Of a stretch of DNA of 64,000 nucleotides, positions 19,148 through 28,077 are shown piece after piece (position 1 is the first letter of the stretch; the number at the start of each line of letters is the position of its first letter). A program made the position numbers and the translations under genes. The notes under the pieces are model-generated. The model had not been told where the DNA came from. It worked only from the letters and a program-made list of their open reading frames with translations, and did not search any database. Source of the DNA: Granulosicoccus antarcticus IMCC3135 (lineage in GTDB: Bacteria; Pseudomonadota; Gammaproteobacteria; Granulosicoccales; Granulosicoccaceae); assembly GCF_002215215.1 (NCBI RefSeq), contig NZ_CP018632.1, positions 4,584,501 through 4,648,500 of the forward strand, written 5' to 3'.

Positions 19148-19855
19148 ATGCCCAACGACACACAGGTTTCGATCATCGTATTCGATGTCAATGAGACGCT
19201 TCTCGATATCACCACGCTGGAGCCGGTATTCAATCGACTCTTCTGCGATGCAACCTTGTTGCGTGAGTGGTTTGCACAATTGGTCCTGTATTCCCAGACA
19301 ATGACGCTGTCCGGTCTGTACACCCCGTTCGGCGAGCTGGCCATTGGCACACTGCGCATGCTGGCAAGCATTCATGGTGTCGTCGTGTCCGAGCGAGACA
19401 TTGATGAGATGCGACAACTACTCGGCTCCATGCCTGCTCACCCCGATGCGGCACCGGCACTCGAGCGCTTGCACAAAGCGGGTTTCCGTCTGGTGACACT
19501 GACCAACTCGGCAAGTGCCTCAAGCCCGACAGCTCTGGAGCAGGCCGGCCTTGCCCAATATTTCGAGCAATCATTCAGTGTTGAAGCGGTTCGAAAATTC
19601 AAACCGGCACCCGAGACATATCAATTGGTAGCCGATGAACTACAGGTCCAGCCTGCACAGCTCTGCCTGGTAGCCTGCCACCTCTGGGATACCATCGGTG
19701 CGCAGGCTGCAGGCTATCGAGGTGCCTTCCTGACCCGTCCTCACAATGCCTTTCTGCCAGCCGACAATGTTCTTGTTCCTGACATCAGCGCATCAGAGCT
19801 GGCAAGCCTGGCCGATCAGATCATTGCACGATGGGGCTCAGCCAGCACCTCCTGA
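19148..19855 (+). CDS. HAD-superfamily hydrolase, haloacid dehalogenase type II-like
   Basis: A 235-residue HAD protein. The nucleophile motif FDVNETLLD places Asp at residue 13. Motif II is in LVTLTNSASAS, motif III Lys in VRKFKPAPETY and motif IV around LVACHLWDTIGAQAAG. This pattern matches L-2-haloacid dehalogenase-type HADs; many act on phosphoesters instead, so substrate is open. ATG 19148 begins just before the nucleophile strand. It ends 2 bp from the convergent DUF4404 gene. Confidence 0.85.
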   Translation: MPNDTQVSIIVFDVNETLLDITTLEPVFNRLFCDATLLREWFAQLVLYSQTMTLSGLYTPFGELAIGTLRMLASIHGVVVSERDIDEMRQLLGSMPAHPDAAPALERLHKAGFRLVTLTNSASASSPTALEQAGLAQYFEQSFSVEAVRKFKPAPETYQLVADELQVQPAQLCLVACHLWDTIGAQAAGYRGAFLTRPHNAFLPADNVLVPDISASELASLADQIIARWGSASTS

Positions 19856-19857
19856 GA

Positions 19858-20124
19858 TCAGATGCCCATGGCAGCCAGTCGTGTCATCAGATCATTGGCC
19901 ATTGCCGTAACGCGCGGGTATTTGGCTTCATAGGTTTCAACCAGCGCCATGACCGATTCAGCCGTCGACGGATCTTCGCTCAGGGGTTCGCCAATCAATT
20001 GAGCGTCCATGAGATCAGCCAGTTGCGCAAGATTGTTGCGTGTTTCGACATCACTGTCTTCCAGCGTTTCGATTTCTGATCGAAGTTCCTGAATTGCCTT
20101 GCCAAGCTCTAACTTGTTAGTCAT
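19858..20124 (-). CDS. DUF4404 family small protein
   Basis: An 88-residue acidic, helical cytoplasmic protein (ELGKAIQELRSEIETLEDSD, YEAKYPRVTAMANDLMTRLA) matching the pattern of DUF4404 proteins, which occur widely in gammaproteobacteria without known function. GGAGCAAGGTG lies upstream. It is 46 bp downstream of the PLD-family gene and may be cotranscribed with it. Confidence 0.7.
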   Translation of the reverse strand: MTNKLELGKAIQELRSEIETLEDSDVETRNNLAQLADLMDAQLIGEPLSEDPSTAESVMALVETYEAKYPRVTAMANDLMTRLAAMGI

Positions 20125-20170
20125 TACACCTTGCTCCGTTGATCATTGTTTTCCTGTCAACAGTATATCC

Positions 20171-21721
20171 CTACAGCAACCATTCGAAAGGCAGCCAGGT
20201 CAACATATAGACACTGACACGCTGCAACCGAGTCATATCGGGTTCGGTCGTATGTACGATGGTTTCACCAGTCGGTGTCACTTCTATCCATTCCAGCGAA
20301 TGGCTCTTGCCAAGCCTGAGGCGATACGCCGAGCTCTCCAGACGTTCGAGCTGCGATTGACAAAGCGATTCGGCAAATTCGACACTGTGGAAAAAGATAC
20401 CCATCTCGGTATTGTGGATAGCCGAACGCGGATCCAGATTGAAGGAGCCGACGAATTGCTGCTTGCGATCGATGATGAATGTCTTGGCATGCAGACTGGA
20501 TCTTTTCGAGCCCATAAAGGACAGACTTGTTGTCTGACTATCCGGTTTGAATTCGTACATTTCGACACCCATCTCAACCAGCTCCTGCCGATAATCGATA
20601 TAGCCAGAATGTACTGCCACCACATCATTGGCAGCGAAGGAATTGGTCAGCAGACAGATCCGCACACCGCGCGCCCTCAGCTCGCGAAAAACAGCCATGC
20701 CTCGCTTGCCGGGGATAAAATAGGGCGAGCTGATCAGCAGCTCCTGCTGTGCCGATGACAGCAACTTGATGATGAGAGAGGCAAGATTGCCTTCAGTATC
20801 AAAGAGTCCAGTCATTACTTTTTGTGGAGGGTCGTACACGACCCGACTCGAGCCGAGACAGGCCTCAAGATTGCCTGACATCAGTTGCTCGAGAGCAAGT
20901 TCCTCATGCGCGTTGCTGTGTTCGCGAAATCTGTCCTGACCCTGCGCCATCTGCTCTTTACACAGTGCAAATTGCTCCTCGTTACAGGGCTTGCCAAGCT
21001 GTATCACCTCAACGGCAATACCACTATGCCAATAGGCATCGAACTGCTTGACGACATCCACAGCCACCGGTCCTGCACCGATGACATCAAAATCGGCGAA
21101 AGACACCCCGTCTCCCACATTGAAATACTCATTGCCGATGTTACGCCCACCCACGATGCTGACGATCTTGTCCACCGTGAAGGATTTGTTGTGCATTCGC
21201 CGGCTGGATCTGGGAAATCTTGCCAGATAGTCCAGAATACGCGCCGGTCGAAGCCACACCGGATTGAAAATACGGATCTCAAGGTTGGTGGTCTCTCTGG
21301 CCAATCGTGCCAAAACAGGCTCGCGCCCCTTGATGCCGATATCATCCAGCAACAGCCGCACCTTGACACCCCGTCCTGCCGCCTCGATCAGGTTGGCTAA
21401 TAGAGCCTGTCCCGCCTCGTCGTCGTGAAACAGATAATACTGTGCATCAATGGTGTGCTGCGCCAGATCCGCCAGACGAAAACGGCTCAGCAAGGCTGTC
21501 GAAGCCTTGCCAAGCGGCGAGAACAGAGAGCCTGGATGCTTCTCGGCGTTAGCGTCAAGCAATGCATCGACAGCCTCTGATAGAGCCGTATCAGGAACCG
21601 TTTCATCGCAAGCACATGACTCTGGTACAACTTTCAACGCTCTGTTGCCAAGTACCCGAATGAGCAGCAACACGACGATGATCAGAGCGGTGACATACAT
21701 CAGAACTGGATAGTCACTCAT
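20171..21721 (-). CDS. Phospholipase D family protein, cardiolipin-synthase-like (ClsC type)
   Basis: A 516-residue protein with one N-terminal membrane anchor (YVTALIIVVLLLIRVLG) and two HKD catalytic motifs: HNKSFTVDK with following GGRNIGNEYF, and HAKTFIIDR with following GSFNLDPRSA. Two HKD motifs form one active site for transphosphatidylation. The layout fits bacterial ClsC-type cardiolipin synthases; ClsC in E. coli pairs with YmdB, which is not adjacent here. Membrane-associated. Confidence 0.88.
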   Translation of the reverse strand: MSDYPVLMYVTALIIVVLLLIRVLGNRALKVVPESCACDETVPDTALSEAVDALLDANAEKHPGSLFSPLGKASTALLSRFRLADLAQHTIDAQYYLFHDDEAGQALLANLIEAAGRGVKVRLLLDDIGIKGREPVLARLARETTNLEIRIFNPVWLRPARILDYLARFPRSSRRMHNKSFTVDKIVSIVGGRNIGNEYFNVGDGVSFADFDVIGAGPVAVDVVKQFDAYWHSGIAVEVIQLGKPCNEEQFALCKEQMAQGQDRFREHSNAHEELALEQLMSGNLEACLGSSRVVYDPPQKVMTGLFDTEGNLASLIIKLLSSAQQELLISSPYFIPGKRGMAVFRELRARGVRICLLTNSFAANDVVAVHSGYIDYRQELVEMGVEMYEFKPDSQTTSLSFMGSKRSSLHAKTFIIDRKQQFVGSFNLDPRSAIHNTEMGIFFHSVEFAESLCQSQLERLESSAYRLRLGKSHSLEWIEVTPTGETIVHTTEPDMTRLQRVSVYMLTWLPFEWLL

Positions 21722-21738
21722 GCGCTGGCTCTAGCATC

Positions 21739-22074
21739 TCACTTGGCCGATCGGGCCTCCGGATCAAAAAATGGGGCTGGCTTGACCAAGGTGTTTGTCT
21801 GCAGAATGAGATTGCCTGCCGCCGCGCTATGCTTCAGAAAAACCTGCCATAACGGGTCTGCAACCATGTTCTTGCGTCGGTTTTCGCGATCTGCAGCACT
21901 TTCGTAAACCCAGATATGGATATAGGAATTCACATCGCCTGTCTCGACCTGACCATAGACCAACGGCTCCCCCAGATGCTTGCGCTGTACATCCCAACCG
22001 TGCTCTTTGTACAATTTCAGCTGTGCGGCAATGGTGCCTGGTTGGCAGCGGTAAGTGCGGACGTCATACAGCAT
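21739..22074 (-). CDS. NIPSNAP family protein
   Basis: A 111-residue dimeric ferredoxin-like-fold protein beginning MLYDVRTYRCQPGTIAAQLK and containing YIHIWVYESAADRENRR, standard NIPSNAP features. Role unknown; in bacteria such genes often travel with catabolic genes. ATG 22074 matches the conserved family start; a longer frame to 22161 is rejected. An operator-like site (22181-22194) shared with the kduI promoter lies upstream, suggesting it belongs to the same regulon. Confidence 0.85.
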   Translation of the reverse strand: MLYDVRTYRCQPGTIAAQLKLYKEHGWDVQRKHLGEPLVYGQVETGDVNSYIHIWVYESAADRENRRKNMVADPLWQVFLKHSAAAGNLILQTNTLVKPAPFFDPEARSAK

Positions 22075-22180
22075 CGAATCTACTCCAGATAAACCGAACA
22101 GCAATGGTATAACAGGAACGCCGATCTCTGTCTGCAGGAGTACTTCGGAACGAACTACCAATCATCAAAATTTGCTGATA

Positions 22181-22194
22181 GTTATCATACCAAT
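22181..22194. promoter_or_regulatory. Candidate GntR/FadR operator upstream of NIPSNAP gene
   Basis: GTTATCATACCAAT matches the site upstream of kduI (22976-22989) at 13 of 14 positions. It lies between the regulator's stop codon and the NIPSNAP start. Confidence 0.55.
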
Positions 22195-22201
22195 CACGCA
22201 A

Positions 22202-22912
22202 TCACCCTCTGGACAACGCTCGATATCGCTCCAGACTACCAACCAGATGTGCCCTCATGGCCTGCCTGGCCTCCTCAGCCGCATGCCGCTCTATCGCCAG
22301 CAATATCTCTTCGTGCTCTGCACGCAAATCCACCAGATAGGACTGATAGGCTTTACTGTCAGGCACAAAGCCCAACTTGCTTCTGGGAATGGTTTGTCGC
22401 CCAAGGTATTCCATGAAGGCTTTGTAGGCAGGGTTGTTAGTGGCATCTGCTATGGCCTGATGAAAATCAAAGTCTGCACCTTCTGTCTCTGTGCCATTGC
22501 TCAGAGCATCGGAGTAATTTTTCTGACAAGTGCGTATTTTCTCAACCTGCCCGGGTGATGCCCGAGTGGCAGCCAGAAAGGCTGCTTCTATTTCAACCGC
22601 AGCCCGCAGCTCCAACGTATCAACGATGGCTATGATTTCGTTTGACATATCGGACAGCGATGGCAATCCATTGAGCGATGACGGCTTGTCTGATTTGACG
22701 TACAAGCCACTGCCTTGTCGCGATTCTATCAAGCCTGCAGCCCGCAATCCGGCAATAGCCTCTCTGACCACTGTGCGGCTCACACCATAGGTTTCGCACA
22801 GAACCCGCTCGCTCGGCAGCCTTTCTCCGACCGGTGGCTGGCCTGCCACTATTTTCTTGCGCAGGTCTTGCTCCATACCGGCCGCCAATCGCGGTTTGTG
22901 CTTCGTACTCAT
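22202..22912 (-). CDS. GntR-family regulator, FadR/FCD subgroup, probable kdu regulator
   Basis: A 236-residue regulator: GntR winged helix at residues ~10-75 (ERLPSERVLCETYGVSRTVV, REAIAGLRAAGLIESRQGSG) and an all-helical FCD ligand domain (~95-230) with metal-site residues in DFDFHQAIADA and the C-terminal EHEEILLAI/AMRAHL pattern. It is divergent from kduI-kduD. Matching sites occur at both its own/kduI promoter and the NIPSNAP promoter, so it probably controls all three. A ligand such as a uronate breakdown product is likely by context. GTG 22921 is an alternative start. Confidence 0.88.
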   Translation of the reverse strand: MSTKHKPRLAAGMEQDLRKKIVAGQPPVGERLPSERVLCETYGVSRTVVREAIAGLRAAGLIESRQGSGLYVKSDKPSSLNGLPSLSDMSNEIIAIVDTLELRAAVEIEAAFLAATRASPGQVEKIRTCQKNYSDALSNGTETEGADFDFHQAIADATNNPAYKAFMEYLGRQTIPRSKLGFVPDSKAYQSYLVDLRAEHEEILLAIERHAAEEARQAMRAHLVGSLERYRALSRG

Positions 22913-22975
22913 CAGCCTCACTCGTTATGAGCATCCATTTCCAGACATCCTACACCCAAGCCCGTTGATAAATTA

Positions 22976-23018
22976 GTTGTCATACCAATTTAAAAAAAGA
23001 TTGAAAAATCGGTATAAT
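22976..23018 (+). promoter_or_regulatory. Operator and promoter for kduI
   Basis: GTTGTCATACCAAT at 22976-22989 repeats the site at 22181. An inverted half-site ATCGGTAT lies at 23008-23015 and overlaps a consensus -10 hexamer TATAAT at 23013-23018. Binding there would block transcription of kduI-kduD. Confidence 0.55.
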
Positions 23019-23054
23019 GCATTCATCTAAATTTCCCACCAGAGAAGCATGACA

Positions 23055-23885
23055 ATGGATATTCGTCAGGTCAGTAGCCCAACTGAAACACGTGGTTTTG
23101 ACACCCGGCAACTGCGCGAAGCCTATCTCATCGAAACCCTGTTTCGTCCCGGTGAGATCTGCATGACTTACAGCCACCTGGACCGCACCGTCATCGGTGG
23201 CGCAACACCCCTGAGCGAAGCCTTGCCGCTGGTAGCAAACAAGCAGATTGGCTCACCCCGATTTCTTGACCGCCGCGAACTGGGCATCTTCAACATCGGT
23301 GGCAGCGGTCGTATCGTTGTCGATGGCACCGAGCATGAGCTGAAACGCACCGACGCACTCTATGTCCCCATGGGCACCGCAGAGGTGGCTTTCATCAGTG
23401 ACGACGCCGCCGACCCGGCGCGTTTCTACTTTATCAGCACCCCAGCCCATGCCGCCCACCCGCTCAAGAAGATTACGGCAGAAGATGCCAATCTGATCAA
23501 TCTGGGAACACAGTCTGATGCCAACGTCCGGCAGCTGCGTCAGTACATCCACCCGGACGTCTGCACCTCCTGCCAACTGGTCATGGGCATGACACTGATT
23601 GCCGATGGCAGCGTCTGGAACACCATGCCGTGCCACACACACGATCGACGCACCGAAGCGTATCTATACTTCGACATGGCCGCTGACACACGCGTCATTC
23701 ATCTGATGGGCGAGCCTCAGGAGACTCGACATTTGATCGTGGCCAATGAGCAGGCCATACTCTCACCTGGCTGGTCCATCCACAGTGGCACTGGCACCGG
23801 TCGCTATGGCTTTATCTGGTCGATGGCTGGCGACAACCAGGACTTCAACGATATGGATTTTGTAAAAATGCAGGATTTGAAATGA
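23055..23885 (+). CDS. kduI: 5-dehydro-4-deoxy-D-glucuronate isomerase KduI
   Basis: A 276-residue double-cupin enzyme that isomerises 5-keto-4-deoxyuronate to 2,5-diketo-3-deoxygluconate in pectin or uronate breakdown. Recognised blocks are YSHLDRTVIGGATPL, ELGIFNIGGSGRIVVDG, the zinc-site block PCHTHDRRTEAYLYFD and WSMAGDNQDFNDMDF. Start ATG 23055 follows AGAGAAG at proper spacing; ATG 23049 is too close to it. It overlaps kduD by 4 bp (ATGA), so translation is coupled. Confidence 0.95.
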   Translation: MDIRQVSSPTETRGFDTRQLREAYLIETLFRPGEICMTYSHLDRTVIGGATPLSEALPLVANKQIGSPRFLDRRELGIFNIGGSGRIVVDGTEHELKRTDALYVPMGTAEVAFISDDAADPARFYFISTPAHAAHPLKKITAEDANLINLGTQSDANVRQLRQYIHPDVCTSCQLVMGMTLIADGSVWNTMPCHTHDRRTEAYLYFDMAADTRVIHLMGEPQETRHLIVANEQAILSPGWSIHSGTGTGRYGFIWSMAGDNQDFNDMDFVKMQDLK

Positions 23886-24658
23886 CTGAGCTCTCCACCG
23901 GAATGTTCAATCTTGATGGCAAGACCGCACTGGTTACCGGTGCCAACACCGGCCTGGGACAAGCCTTTGCCGTAGCCTTGGCAAATGCCGGTGCACGAGT
24001 CGCCTGCCTTGGCCGCTCCGATATGGAAGAGACTCTGGAGCTTATCAATGGTGGCCAGAATGATGGCAAGCGCGCCATCGCCATCAAGGCCGACCTTGGC
24101 AGCCTGGAGCCCATCGATCGCATCGTCGCTGAAGTCATGGCCTGGTCTGGCAGTATCGACATACTGGTCAACAATGCCGGCATCATCCGACGTGCAGATG
24201 CGCTGGACTTCAGTGAAGCTGACTGGGATGCCGTCATGGATGTCAATCTCAAATCCCTGTTCTTCCTGAGCCAGGCAGTGGCCAAAACCATGGTGCCCGG
24301 CGGTACTGGCAAAATCATCAACATCGCCTCACTGCTGTCTTTCCAGGGCGGCATACGCATCCCCTCTTACACCGCCAGCAAGAGTGGCGTTGCGGGACTG
24401 ACCAAGTTGTTAGCCTGCGAATGGGGACCCAAAGGCATCAATGTCAACGCCATAGCCCCGGGATATATCGAAACCAACAACACACAGGCCCTGCGCGAAG
24501 ACCCTGATCGCAACAAAGCCATACTGGACCGCATTCCAGCCGGGCACTGGGGCAACCCCTCTGATGTAGCGGGAGCCGTAGTATTCCTCGCCTCAGATGC
24601 CGCAAATTATGTGCATGGGATTACACTACCGGTTGACGGTGGATGGCTGGCTCGCTGA
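23882..24658 (+). CDS. kduD: 2-dehydro-3-deoxy-D-gluconate 5-dehydrogenase KduD (SDR)
   Basis: A 258-residue classical short-chain dehydrogenase. Cofactor motif TGANTGLGQ is near the N-terminus, NNAGII marks the middle, catalytic Ser is in NIASLLSFQGG and the Tyr-x3-Lys pair in YTASKSG. Following kduI directly, it would reduce 2,5-diketo-3-deoxygluconate to KDG with NAD(P)H. No KDG kinase or aldolase follows, so the pathway is completed elsewhere. Confidence 0.92.
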   Translation: MTELSTGMFNLDGKTALVTGANTGLGQAFAVALANAGARVACLGRSDMEETLELINGGQNDGKRAIAIKADLGSLEPIDRIVAEVMAWSGSIDILVNNAGIIRRADALDFSEADWDAVMDVNLKSLFFLSQAVAKTMVPGGTGKIINIASLLSFQGGIRIPSYTASKSGVAGLTKLLACEWGPKGINVNAIAPGYIETNNTQALREDPDRNKAILDRIPAGHWGNPSDVAGAVVFLASDAANYVHGITLPVDGGWLAR

Positions 24659-24694
24659 CACTGTATTCTCGATGGTTTAACTCAAAGGCGTTAC

Positions 24695-25924
24695 ATGAAA
24701 CATATAGCAGTTGTCGGTGCTGGTATCTCCGGTGTCACTACGGCCTATTCCCTGCTCAAGCGCGGTTATAACGTTACGATCCTCGATCGCAATCGCTATG
24801 CAGCCATGATGACTTCATTCGCCAATGGAGGCCAGTTATCGGCCTCCAATGCAGAAGTCTGGACGCAGTTTTCAACCATCATCAAGGGCATGCGCTGGAT
24901 GCTCAAGCGTGACGCCCCTTTGCTCGTCAACCCAAAACCTGACTGGCACAAGTATTCATGGATGGCCGAGTTCATGGCCAACATCCCCAATTACGAAAGC
25001 AACACCATCGAGACCACCCGTCTGGCCATTGCCGCGCGTGAACACCTGTTCGAATGGGCCAAACAGGAAAATATCGATTTTGACCATGAAGCGCGTGGCA
25101 TTCTGCATATCTGCGTGGACAAAGCCGGCTTCGAGCATGGTGAGCGTGTCAACGCAATGCTGGCCAAAGGCGGACTTGAACGTCGTGCAGTCACGCCTGA
25201 TGAGATGCGTGCCATTGAACCTGCCATCCGTGGCGATCTCTACGGTGGCTTCTATACCGAGAGTGATTCAACCGGTGACATTCACAAGTACACCCGAGGC
25301 CTGGCTCAGGCTTGCGAGCGAATGGGCGGCCGTTTCATGTTTGATGTCCGAGTCCAGACTCTGACTCACGAAGGCGACAAGGTTCATGTGACCTACCATC
25401 AGGACGAAAACTACAGCGTCGAACGCGACACCTTTGACGGCGTGGTCATCTGTGCTGGTATCGAAAGTCGACGATTCGCCGCCCAATTGGGTGATCGAGT
25501 CAACATCTATCCGGTCAAGGGCTATTCAATCACCATTGATCTACCTAACGCTGAAAGCCGTGAAGCGGCCGCCTGGGTCAGCTTGCTGGATGACAAAGCA
25601 AAAGTGGTGTCAAGTCGCCTGGGCGAAAACCGTCTGCGCATTGCCGGCACCGCTGAATTCAACGGGGTGAACTACGACATACGCGACAATCGCATACGTC
25701 CTCTGGTGGCCTGGACGCGTCGCCTGTTCCCGGGTGTCGACACGGAACATGTCGTGCCTTGGGCAGGTCTGCGGCCAATGATGCCGAACATGATGCCTCG
25801 TGTTGGCGCAGGTAAGAAACCCGGCGTTTACTACAACACCGGTCACGGCCATCTAGGCTGGACATTGTGCCCTGCGACCTCCGAGATACTCGCGGATGTC
25901 GTCGAGCAAACAATGCCGGTATAA
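24695..25924 (+). CDS. D-amino acid dehydrogenase DadA-like
   Basis: A 409-residue FAD enzyme with the motif VVGAGISGVTTAYSLLKRGY at the start, FANGGQLSASNAEVW and the C-terminal GHGHLGWTLCPATSEI, close to DadA. It oxidatively deaminates D-amino acids and feeds quinone-linked respiration. It follows kduD by 36 bp with AAGG before the ATG, so it is probably in the kdu operon. That pairing is unusual and may mean the natural substrate is an amino-sugar acid, which is conjecture. Confidence 0.85.
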   Translation: MKHIAVVGAGISGVTTAYSLLKRGYNVTILDRNRYAAMMTSFANGGQLSASNAEVWTQFSTIIKGMRWMLKRDAPLLVNPKPDWHKYSWMAEFMANIPNYESNTIETTRLAIAAREHLFEWAKQENIDFDHEARGILHICVDKAGFEHGERVNAMLAKGGLERRAVTPDEMRAIEPAIRGDLYGGFYTESDSTGDIHKYTRGLAQACERMGGRFMFDVRVQTLTHEGDKVHVTYHQDENYSVERDTFDGVVICAGIESRRFAAQLGDRVNIYPVKGYSITIDLPNAESREAAAWVSLLDDKAKVVSSRLGENRLRIAGTAEFNGVNYDIRDNRIRPLVAWTRRLFPGVDTEHVVPWAGLRPMMPNMMPRVGAGKKPGVYYNTGHGHLGWTLCPATSEILADVVEQTMPV

Positions 25925-25979
25925 GAAGGCCAAACACAGCCATTCGAAAAACCAACGCTGACCCACAAAAAACATTACC

Positions 25980-26474
25980 GTGACCCCTGAACAAATCGCT
26001 CAATTGCCCTATCGCCCCTGCGTAGGCCTGATGATTATCAATAGTGATGGCCATGTGTTTGTGGGTCAGCGTATCGACAACGTGGAACCCGCCTGGCAAA
26101 TGCCTCAAGGCGGGGTCGAGAAAGGTGAAACCACCCCCTTGGCCGCTCTGCGTGAACTGGGAGAAGAAACGGGACTCGCTGCTGCCGATATAAAAATCGT
26201 GGCTGAAAGTGCCGATTGGTTTACCTATGATCTGCCGCATGATCGAGTGCCGGGAATCTGGAACGGTCAATATCGGGGACAAAAGCAGAGGTGGTTTCTG
26301 CTACGACTGCTAAGCGAGGATTCTGCCATCAACATCCAGACCGATGAGCCTGAATTCAACCAATGGCGCTGGCTGGAGCCTGCACAGCTGGTTGACAGCG
26401 CAGTACCATTCAAACGTGAAGTCTATGCCTCCGTACTCGCAGAGTTCTTACCTTTGATCCAAAAGGACTCGTGA
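25980..26474 (+). CDS. rppH: RNA pyrophosphohydrolase RppH
   Basis: A 164-residue Nudix hydrolase that removes pyrophosphate from mRNA 5' ends to start decay. The Nudix box spans about residues 43-65 (GGVEKGETTPLAALRE then LGEETG). YRPCVGLMIINSDGHVFVGQ and AWQMPQGG are hallmarks of RppH rather than other Nudix proteins. The start codon is GTG at 25980. Length matches E. coli RppH (176) minus a short tail. Confidence 0.93.
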   Translation: MTPEQIAQLPYRPCVGLMIINSDGHVFVGQRIDNVEPAWQMPQGGVEKGETTPLAALRELGEETGLAAADIKIVAESADWFTYDLPHDRVPGIWNGQYRGQKQRWFLLRLLSEDSAINIQTDEPEFNQWRWLEPAQLVDSAVPFKREVYASVLAEFLPLIQKDS

Positions 26475-26487
26475 ATCAACACCGTTG

Positions 26488-27018
26488 ATGCGAACTGAAA
26501 GACTGCTATTACGGCAATGGAAAGAAGCGGATAGAGAGCCCTTTGCAGCGTTGAATTGTGACGCTGATGTCATGCGCTACTTCCCTCGCCTGATTACTCC
26601 TGAGCAGTCCAATGGCTTCATCGACGCCCAAACCGATCACATCGCCACCCATGGCTGGGGAGCGTGGGCGGTCGAAAGAATCGACAGCGCAGAGTTCATC
26701 GGCTTTGTCGGCTTTTCTCACCCGGCAAGCTGGCACCCCTGCGCCGGGGAAATTGATATTGGCTGGCGTCTGGACAAGCGACACTGGGGCCAGGGCTATG
26801 CTACCGAGGCGGCCAGTTTCGCCCTGAAAACAGGCTTCAATTCACTCGGATTCAAGGAGCTGGTCTCGTTCACCTCAGAGTGCAATTTGCCATCCATTGC
26901 CGTCATGATAAAAATTGGCATGCGAGAAGATCTACAGGGATTCGAGCACCCTCGCATAGATGTTTCAAGTCAGCTGCGCAGACATGTCATCTATCGCCTG
27001 GCCAGAGCCGCCTTATAA
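26488..27018 (+). CDS. GNAT-family N-acetyltransferase (RimJ/RimL-like)
   Basis: A 176-residue acetyltransferase. It opens MRTERLLLRQWKEADREPFA, typical of the RimJ/L branch, and carries the acetyl-CoA pyrophosphate loop region RHWGQGYATEAASFAL and the following LVSFTSECNLPSIAVMIKIG. Acceptor substrate unknown. ATG 26488 is chosen over the TTG directly before it. The 3' end overlaps the convergent membrane-protein gene by 6 bp. Confidence 0.88.
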   Translation: MRTERLLLRQWKEADREPFAALNCDADVMRYFPRLITPEQSNGFIDAQTDHIATHGWGAWAVERIDSAEFIGFVGFSHPASWHPCAGEIDIGWRLDKRHWGQGYATEAASFALKTGFNSLGFKELVSFTSECNLPSIAVMIKIGMREDLQGFEHPRIDVSSQLRRHVIYRLARAAL

Positions 27019-27408
27019 CGGATTGTACTTGAGCGATCGAAGAAACAAACCCAGCCCACCAAATGCCAGAACCAGTATCACAAGCAGGTCGAATGAGCTC
27101 ATGCCACGCAGGCCAAATTGCGCATTAGCCAGCACGCCGACAACCAACGCCACCAGCGATCCGATGCTCAGCAGCCAGCCAATATAGTTTTTGACATTGT
27201 AGAAAATGAAGACAACGCCTGCGATCAACGGGATCATCAGTGTTCCAGAGGTGATACCCAGCCCACCAATGCCGTAAAGACGCATTCCCAGGCCAAATCG
27301 AGACTCGATGGTGATGGCGTTGAACAACAAGTAAAATCCGGCAACCATCATCACGATACCAATCAGGAACTGCAGCTCCCCGCCTTGACTGCCACCTGCT
27401 CCACGCAT
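27013..27408 (-). CDS. Small integral membrane protein of unknown function
   Basis: A 131-residue protein with about four transmembrane helices (for example FLIGIVMMVAGFYLLFNAI, GTLMIPLIAGVVFIFYNV, LLSIGSLVALVVGVLA, LLVILVLAFGGLGLFL) after a glycine-rich start MRGAGGSQGG. GGAG is well placed before ATG 27408; the frame to 27489 is rejected. I do not recognise a named family and no function is suggested by the neighbours. Confidence 0.7.
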   Translation of the reverse strand: MRGAGGSQGGELQFLIGIVMMVAGFYLLFNAITIESRFGLGMRLYGIGGLGITSGTLMIPLIAGVVFIFYNVKNYIGWLLSIGSLVALVVGVLANAQFGLRGMSSFDLLVILVLAFGGLGLFLRSLKYNPL

Positions 27409-27563
27409 CGCGATAACTCCATGTTGTAACTTTGACGCATAGAGTATAGCGGCAAAAACAGACAGAATTATTGGCCGCACTGAGGTCACAGCGTCCCATC
27501 AAATCAATCACGACACGCCAAAACTTGCTATCTTGAAACTTGTCATCACACAAGGTGTAAGTC

Positions 27564-27986
27564 ATGACTGATCAAAACGATGCAGGCAAGGTCACTGGCA
27601 TTGGTGGAATTTTCTTTCTCGCCAACAAAGACACCAAAAGCCTGACCCAGTGGTACGAAAAGCATTTAGGCATCCCCTTGCAGGAATGGGGCGGAGCTGT
27701 CCTTGAGTGGAAAAATGATACCGCTGAAGACGGTGGCGCAACCGTCTGGCATGTTGCAGCCACTGACAGCGATCTGCTGGCGCCGAGTCGTGCGCGATTC
27801 ATGATCAACTACCGCGTCGATGATATGCAGGCGCTTATTGCGAAATTAACAACTGCTGGCGTAGAGATTCTTGAGGGTCCGCAATATCACGAAAATGGCG
27901 TATTCGCATGGATTGTTGACCCGGAGGGCAACAAGATAGAGCTCTGGGAACCCATGATCTGGGATGAGAAAAACAAGGGCGCCTGA
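27564..27986 (+). CDS. VOC-family protein (glyoxalase/dioxygenase fold)
   Basis: A 140-residue vicinal-oxygen-chelate protein with two beta-alpha-beta-beta-beta units: GGIFFLANKDTKSLTQWYEK at the start and FAWIVDPEGNKIELWEP at the end, where the final Glu is a usual metal ligand. AAGGTG precedes the ATG. Substrate unknown; many such proteins are isolated lyase- or thiol-resistance-like enzymes. Confidence 0.87.
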   Translation: MTDQNDAGKVTGIGGIFFLANKDTKSLTQWYEKHLGIPLQEWGGAVLEWKNDTAEDGGATVWHVAATDSDLLAPSRARFMINYRVDDMQALIAKLTTAGVEILEGPQYHENGVFAWIVDPEGNKIELWEPMIWDEKNKGA

Positions 27987-28014
27987 GCACTCGTACAAGA
28001 AAAATTCAACAAGT

Positions 28015-28044
28015 TGCACAGCCTGCATTACACCAGGCTGTGCA
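28015..28044. terminator. Bidirectional terminator between VOC and GH63-like genes
   Basis: Perfect 11-bp stem TGCACAGCCTG / CAGGCTGTGCA with an 8-nt loop lies between two convergent genes. T-rich sequence follows on both strands, more strongly leftward. Confidence 0.8.
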
Positions 28045-28077
28045 TTTCCCTGAACGTACTCGAATTACACGATGATG

